Assembly: GCA_002375495.1 (NCBI GenBank)
Contig: DFLU01000005.1
Span: 182,379-246,378 of the forward strand
DNA length: 64,000 bases
Origin: Flavobacteriaceae bacterium UBA3611
GTDB taxonomy: Bacteria; Bacteroidota; Bacteroidia; Flavobacteriales; Flavobacteriaceae
Direction: 5' to 3'
A program made the position numbers and the translations under genes. The first letter of the stretch is position 1. Every line of letters begins with the position of its first letter. This document shows, piece after piece, positions 60,253-64,000 of this stretch. A model generated the notes under the pieces. That model ran no database searches. It saw only the letters and a list, made by a program, of their open reading frames with translations, and had not been told where the DNA came from.

Positions 60253-62760
60253 TTATTTCTTTGCAGGTTTTTTCTTAGCTGTTGTTTTTTTTCTCGTCGC
60301 CTTTTTCTTTGGTGCTTTTTTGGCGAGCAATTCTTGGGCGTCTTCTAACGTTATCTTATCTGCCTTCGTAGATTTTGGCAGTTCCACCTTTGTTTTTCCT
60401 TTTATTAAATTGAAACGTCCCCAACGTGCTTTCTCTAATCGAATGCCTTCATCGGGCCACTCGTTAATGAGCTTATCGATTTCTTTTTGCTTTTTATCTT
60501 CGATGAGCTGCACGATATCTTCTTCTGAAAGATTATCGAAATCGTATTTCTTGTTCACGTTAATGAACATATTGTTCCATTTTATAAATGGGCCAAAACG
60601 ACCTTTTCCTTTTTGCACCGGCAAATCTTCATACATATATATAGGTGCATCTGCTTTTTTCTTTTCTTCAATAAGCTCTTTCGCAAAAGGCATCTCTACA
60701 TCAAGTGGGTCCATTCCTTTTGGTAATGAAATAAAGGTTTTTCCGAAGCGCACATACGGGCCGTAACGACCGTTATTCACTTCAACTTCCTCACCATCAT
60801 AAACCCCCAAGGTCTTTGGTAGTTTAAATAGATCCATTACCTCTTCAAACGTTACCAAGTGCAATTGCTGGTCTGGCCTCAAGCTCGCAAACTTTTTCTC
60901 TTCATCGTCTGGAGCACCAATCTGTGCCATAGGGCCATATTTCCCCAAACGAACCAAAACGGGTCTTCCAGACTCAGGGTCTTCCCCTAAAATACGCTCA
61001 CCACTTTCACGGTCGGCGTTTTCTTGCACATCTTCAACATGCGGGTGGAACTTGGCATAGAAATCTTTCATCATTTTCTTCCAGTCTTCCTTTCCTTCAG
61101 CAATATCATCAAAATCTTCTTCTACCTTCGCCGTAAAGTTGTATTCAAGAATATTTCCGAAGTGCTCTACCAAGAAATCATTCACGATCATCCCAATATC
61201 GGTAGGCACCAACTTTCCTTTATCACTTCCTACAGTCTCAGTAAGTGTATTGTCTTTAAGACTATCGTTCTCTAAAGTGAGTTGTAAGTACTTCCGCTCT
61301 TCTCCATCGATGGTTCCCTTTTCTACATAATTTCGATTCACAATAGTCGAAATGGTTGGCGCGTAGGTAGAAGGTCTACCAATACCCAACTCTTCCAATT
61401 GTTTTACCAAAGAAGCTTCTGTATAACGATAAGGAGGTCTTGTAAAACGTTCGGTTGCAGTAATGTAGCCAGCATCTAACGTATCGCCCTTTTTCAGGTT
61501 GGGCAACATACCGTCTTGTTCTTCTTCTTCAAAATCGGTTCCTTCAAGATATACTTTTAAAAACCCATCAAATTTGATCATCTCTCCATTGGCAGTGAAC
61601 TGTTCCTTTACTTTTTCAGATGCGTTTACATCAATTTTCACATTGGTACGCTCTAACTTTGCATCACTCATCTGGCTTGCCAAAGTACGTTTCCAGATAA
61701 GATCGTATAAACGTGCTTGGTCGCGGTCACCTTCAATACTGTGCTTGCTCATGTCAGTTGGGCGAATGGCTTCGTGTGCTTCTTGGGCACCTTTCGATTT
61801 CCCTTTATAATTGCGCGGCTGGCTGTATTCGCTTCCGTAGTATGATTCAATTTCTTTCTGGGCCGCGTTACGCGCATCATTACTGAGGTTCACACTATCG
61901 GTTCTCATATAGGTAATTAAACCAGCTTCGTACAACCGTTGTGCGATTGTCATGGTTTTTCCTACTGAAAAATATAGTTTTCGTGAAGCTTCCTGCTGAA
62001 GGGTTGACGTAGTAAAGGGTGCTGCTGGCGATTTCTTAGCCGGCTTTTTTACCAAATCGGCAATGTTATAATCTGCGCCCAAATTCTTTTGAAGAAAAGC
62101 ACGCGCTTCTGCTTCGGTATCGAAATTCTTAGGAAGCTTTGCTTTAAACTTACTTCCATCGGCAGTGATAAACTCGGCATCTACACGATACGAAGCCACA
62201 GGGCTGAAAGCTTCGATGTCCCGCTCGCGTTCCACAATAAGTCGTACCGCAACACTTTGCACGCGTCCGGCAGAGAGCCCGCCCTTCACCTTACGCCACA
62301 ATACAGGAGAAAGCTCATACCCCACCAATCTGTCCAGGACACGTCTAGCTTGTTGGGCGTTTACAAGATTGTAATCAATTTTTCGCGGATTCTCGATTGC
62401 TTTAAGGATGGCAGATTTTGTAATTTCATGAAATACAATCCGTTTGGTATTCTCGTCATTTAGGTCTAGCTCTTCTGAAAGATGCCAAGCAATAGCCTCT
62501 CCCTCTCGGTCTTCATCACTCGCCAACCAAACCGTATCTGCTTTTTTCGCAAGACCTTTTAAATCTTTCACCAAACTTTTTTTGTCTGGTGAGATAATAT
62601 ATTTAGGTGTAAAATCACCATCTACATCTACCCCCAGTTCTTTGGAAGGCAGGTCTGCGATATGTCCAAAACTAGAGGTAACTTTAAAATCCTTTCCCAA
62701 GAATTTTTCAATAGTTTTGGCTTTCGCCGGGGACTCTACAATCACTAAATTCTTTGCCAT
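60253..62760 (-). CDS. topA: DNA topoisomerase I
   Basis: An 835-residue type IA topoisomerase that relaxes negative supercoils. The Toprim domain starts MAKNLVIVESPAKAKTIEKFLG, with WLASDEDREGEAIAWHL (about 78-93). The active tyrosine is in LITYMRTDSVNLS (about 292). Instead of zinc ribbons the C-terminus has repeated topoisomerase C-terminal repeats (RYGPYVRFG, RFGPFIKWN, RWGRFNL), then a Lys-rich tail (KKAPKKKATRKKTTAKKKPAKK) that binds DNA. It is monocistronic or read into the arginase-like gene 63 bp away. Confidence 0.96.
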   Translation of the reverse strand: MAKNLVIVESPAKAKTIEKFLGKDFKVTSSFGHIADLPSKELGVDVDGDFTPKYIISPDKKSLVKDLKGLAKKADTVWLASDEDREGEAIAWHLSEELDLNDENTKRIVFHEITKSAILKAIENPRKIDYNLVNAQQARRVLDRLVGYELSPVLWRKVKGGLSAGRVQSVAVRLIVERERDIEAFSPVASYRVDAEFITADGSKFKAKLPKNFDTEAEARAFLQKNLGADYNIADLVKKPAKKSPAAPFTTSTLQQEASRKLYFSVGKTMTIAQRLYEAGLITYMRTDSVNLSNDARNAAQKEIESYYGSEYSQPRNYKGKSKGAQEAHEAIRPTDMSKHSIEGDRDQARLYDLIWKRTLASQMSDAKLERTNVKIDVNASEKVKEQFTANGEMIKFDGFLKVYLEGTDFEEEEQDGMLPNLKKGDTLDAGYITATERFTRPPYRYTEASLVKQLEELGIGRPSTYAPTISTIVNRNYVEKGTIDGEERKYLQLTLENDSLKDNTLTETVGSDKGKLVPTDIGMIVNDFLVEHFGNILEYNFTAKVEEDFDDIAEGKEDWKKMMKDFYAKFHPHVEDVQENADRESGERILGEDPESGRPVLVRLGKYGPMAQIGAPDDEEKKFASLRPDQQLHLVTFEEVMDLFKLPKTLGVYDGEEVEVNNGRYGPYVRFGKTFISLPKGMDPLDVEMPFAKELIEEKKKADAPIYMYEDLPVQKGKGRFGPFIKWNNMFINVNKKYDFDNLSEEDIVQLIEDKKQKEIDKLINEWPDEGIRLEKARWGRFNLIKGKTKVELPKSTKADKITLEDAQELLAKKAPKKKATRKKTTAKKKPAKK

Positions 62761-62910
62761 GCGTTCAATTTTTTGGATTACAAAAGTATGTGATTTTTTT
62801 TACACCGAATTTTTAACCCAAAAAATTAGGTTTCTGTTAACATAAGAACAGTAAGCCGCGAGCGCACATTTCAACCTAAAAAAAGAAAGTAACTACCTAA
62901 ATGACACTAT

Positions 62911-63660
62911 TTATAACAGCGCTTCACTCTTAAAACCTATGGTACTTTTATAGATGTAATATATAGGTATATGCACAAATAGTTGGGTCACAAAGACACC
63001 CACAAAGCAAAATATGATGCCCAATTGCGCGATCATAGAAGAAATCATCACGATTCCGAAGATAATAAGCCAAAATTTATGCCCCAGTTTAAACGCAGCC
63101 TTAATAATCTGCGACACAGATAGGTCTTGGTTAAATGTAAAAAGCACGGCAAAGAGCTGGAGTGGAACCATCACATAAAAAATGGGCAAATAACACAACA
63201 GCGCTGCTACAATAGCAATACCCATGGCGGCAAGGTTTAAGAGCAATATCTTCGTAACATTTCCTTTGAGGAAAGAAAAGTAGTTTCCAGATGGCCGATT
63301 TAGCCCCGTGTCCTTAAACTGAATGACTTTATAAAAATGGGCCACCAACGAAAAATTAAAAAGTTGCACCACTAAGGCCAACGCAAATATCACCAACATA
63401 TAACCAATCCAAAAACTGATTTCATAATCCAATTCCGGCTGATAATACGGATCACCCATATTTTCAAACAACCCAACATAGAAGGGCATCAACGGTACAT
63501 AACTAATTATAAGCAAAGGAATCACAAACAACATGCTAATGAGTCCATGAAACAATGCGGGCTGCCAGAGCTCTTTCACTGCATCAAAACTTTTGGTGAG
63601 AATATCGCCAAAGTCTGGTTTGGCAGCTTTTTCAATTGAATCAAATATAGGATGTTCCAT
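62911..63660 (-). CDS. Predicted polytopic membrane protein
   Basis: A 249-residue protein with about five to six transmembrane helices (about 38-60, 85-112, 130-160, 160-178, 195-235). I recognise no specific family; the layout resembles DUF4013/glycerophosphoryl-diester membrane-domain proteins. The N-terminal cytoplasmic part reads IFDSIEKAAKPDFGDILTKSFDAVKELW. It is read away from miaB, from a shared 124-bp intergenic region. Function unknown. Confidence 0.7.
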   Translation of the reverse strand: MEHPIFDSIEKAAKPDFGDILTKSFDAVKELWQPALFHGLISMLFVIPLLIISYVPLMPFYVGLFENMGDPYYQPELDYEISFWIGYMLVIFALALVVQLFNFSLVAHFYKVIQFKDTGLNRPSGNYFSFLKGNVTKILLLNLAAMGIAIVAALLCYLPIFYVMVPLQLFAVLFTFNQDLSVSQIIKAAFKLGHKFWLIIFGIVMISSMIAQLGIIFCFVGVFVTQLFVHIPIYYIYKSTIGFKSEALL

Positions 63661-63709
63661 GGTTTGTAAAGGTTTGGTTGGTTAAAGATAGAAAAAAGTA
63701 AGCTGCCAT

Positions 63710-63742
63710 TTTGACATAATTTTAGATTTATCTGTATCTTTG
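63710..63742 (+). promoter_or_regulatory. miaB promoter (Bacteroidetes type)
   Basis: TTTG at 63710 and TATCTTTG at 63735-63742, 21 bp apart, fit the -33 TTTG and -7 TAnnTTTG elements of Bacteroidetes. Transcription would start near 63748, giving a leader of about 37 nt. Confidence 0.7.
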
Positions 63743-63784
63743 CACACTGCTTGAGACAGCCCTAAAAGAATACCCTAAAACAGC

Positions 63785-64000
63785 ATGCAAGAAAAAACAA
63801 TAGACGAAACCCAACAAGGAAACACCCTCGTTTTAGAGCACAAATCTGAAAATAAGAAGAAGCTTTTTATCGAGAGTTACGGTTGTTCTATGAACTTTAG
63901 CGATAGTGAAATTGTAGCTTCTATTTTAGCAGAACAAGGCTACAATACCACAAGCAACCTAGAAGATGCCGATTTGGTTTTAGTGAACACCTGCTCTATT
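63785..64000 (+). CDS. miaB: tRNA methylthiotransferase MiaB, 5' part
   Basis: Only 72 residues are inside the window. After a short variable start, residues 24-72 read KLFIESYGCSMNFSDSEIV and LVNTCSI, the two N-terminal cysteines of the UPF0004 domain that bind the auxiliary Fe-S cluster. MiaB adds a methylthio group to i6A37 of tRNA. The gene is preceded by a good promoter match and continues past the right edge. Confidence 0.93.
   Translation, partial: MQEKTIDETQQGNTLVLEHKSENKKKLFIESYGCSMNFSDSEIVASILAEQGYNTTSNLEDADLVLVNTCSI

Overview
This window is from a bacterium of the Bacteroidetes, most likely a gliding marine-type member of the Flavobacteriaceae. The evidence is an intact gldK-gldL-gldM-gldN block (type IX secretion and gliding), AT-rich DNA, a lack of obvious Shine-Dalgarno sites, and a promoter upstream of miaB matching the Bacteroidetes TTTG / TAnnTTTG pattern.

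Positions 216-42211 are an integrated mobile element of about 42 kb. A 46-bp perfect direct repeat (216-261 and 42166-42211) is the 3' part of an initiator tRNA-fMet gene, and the intact tRNA lies at the right end on the minus strand. Just inside both ends lies a 23-bp repeat made of two 11-bp tandem units, probably recombinase arm sites. From left to right the element holds: a tyrosine integrase; an RteC-like regulator; an excisionase-like HTH protein; a replication initiator with four 33-bp iterons inside its coding region, followed by a DnaC-like ATPase; an AbiE-type toxin-antitoxin pair with inverted-repeat operators; a cell-wall amidase; and a conjugation operon (TraE, F, G, I, J, K, M, N-like plus a lipoprotein). 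On the minus strand follow a defence island (AlbA/HTH protein, small protein, PHP-ABC ATPase, type III restriction-modification with a small HTH controller), then the coupling protein, relaxase, mobilization accessory protein, a candidate oriT and SSB. This is the gene content of an integrative and conjugative element (ICE).

The cargo at 28.6-42.0 kb is a complete uptake [NiFe]-hydrogenase module: small and large subunits of the cyanobacterial HupSL/mycobacterial Huc type (group 2a, no Tat signal), a maturation protease, four accessory genes (106 aa, 88 aa, TPR, NHL propeller), hypA, B, F, C, D, E, and a convergent His-rich nickel permease. The set appears self-sufficient for making an oxygen-tolerant H2-oxidising enzyme and suggests that H2 oxidation travels horizontally on an ICE. 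Related 28-bp palindromes lie upstream of both the hydrogenase operon and the nickel permease.

Right of the tRNA is ordinary chromosome: an AsmA-like membrane protein, a SpoIIAA-like protein, a CPXCG zinc-ribbon protein, a tripartite RND efflux system, an ABC-F ATPase, a DUF983 protein, an FAD oxidoreductase, gldNMLK, an arginase-fold protein that has lost half of its metal ligands, topA, a membrane protein and the start of miaB. A GIY-YIG gene fragment at the extreme left was the tRNA's original downstream neighbour before the element inserted.
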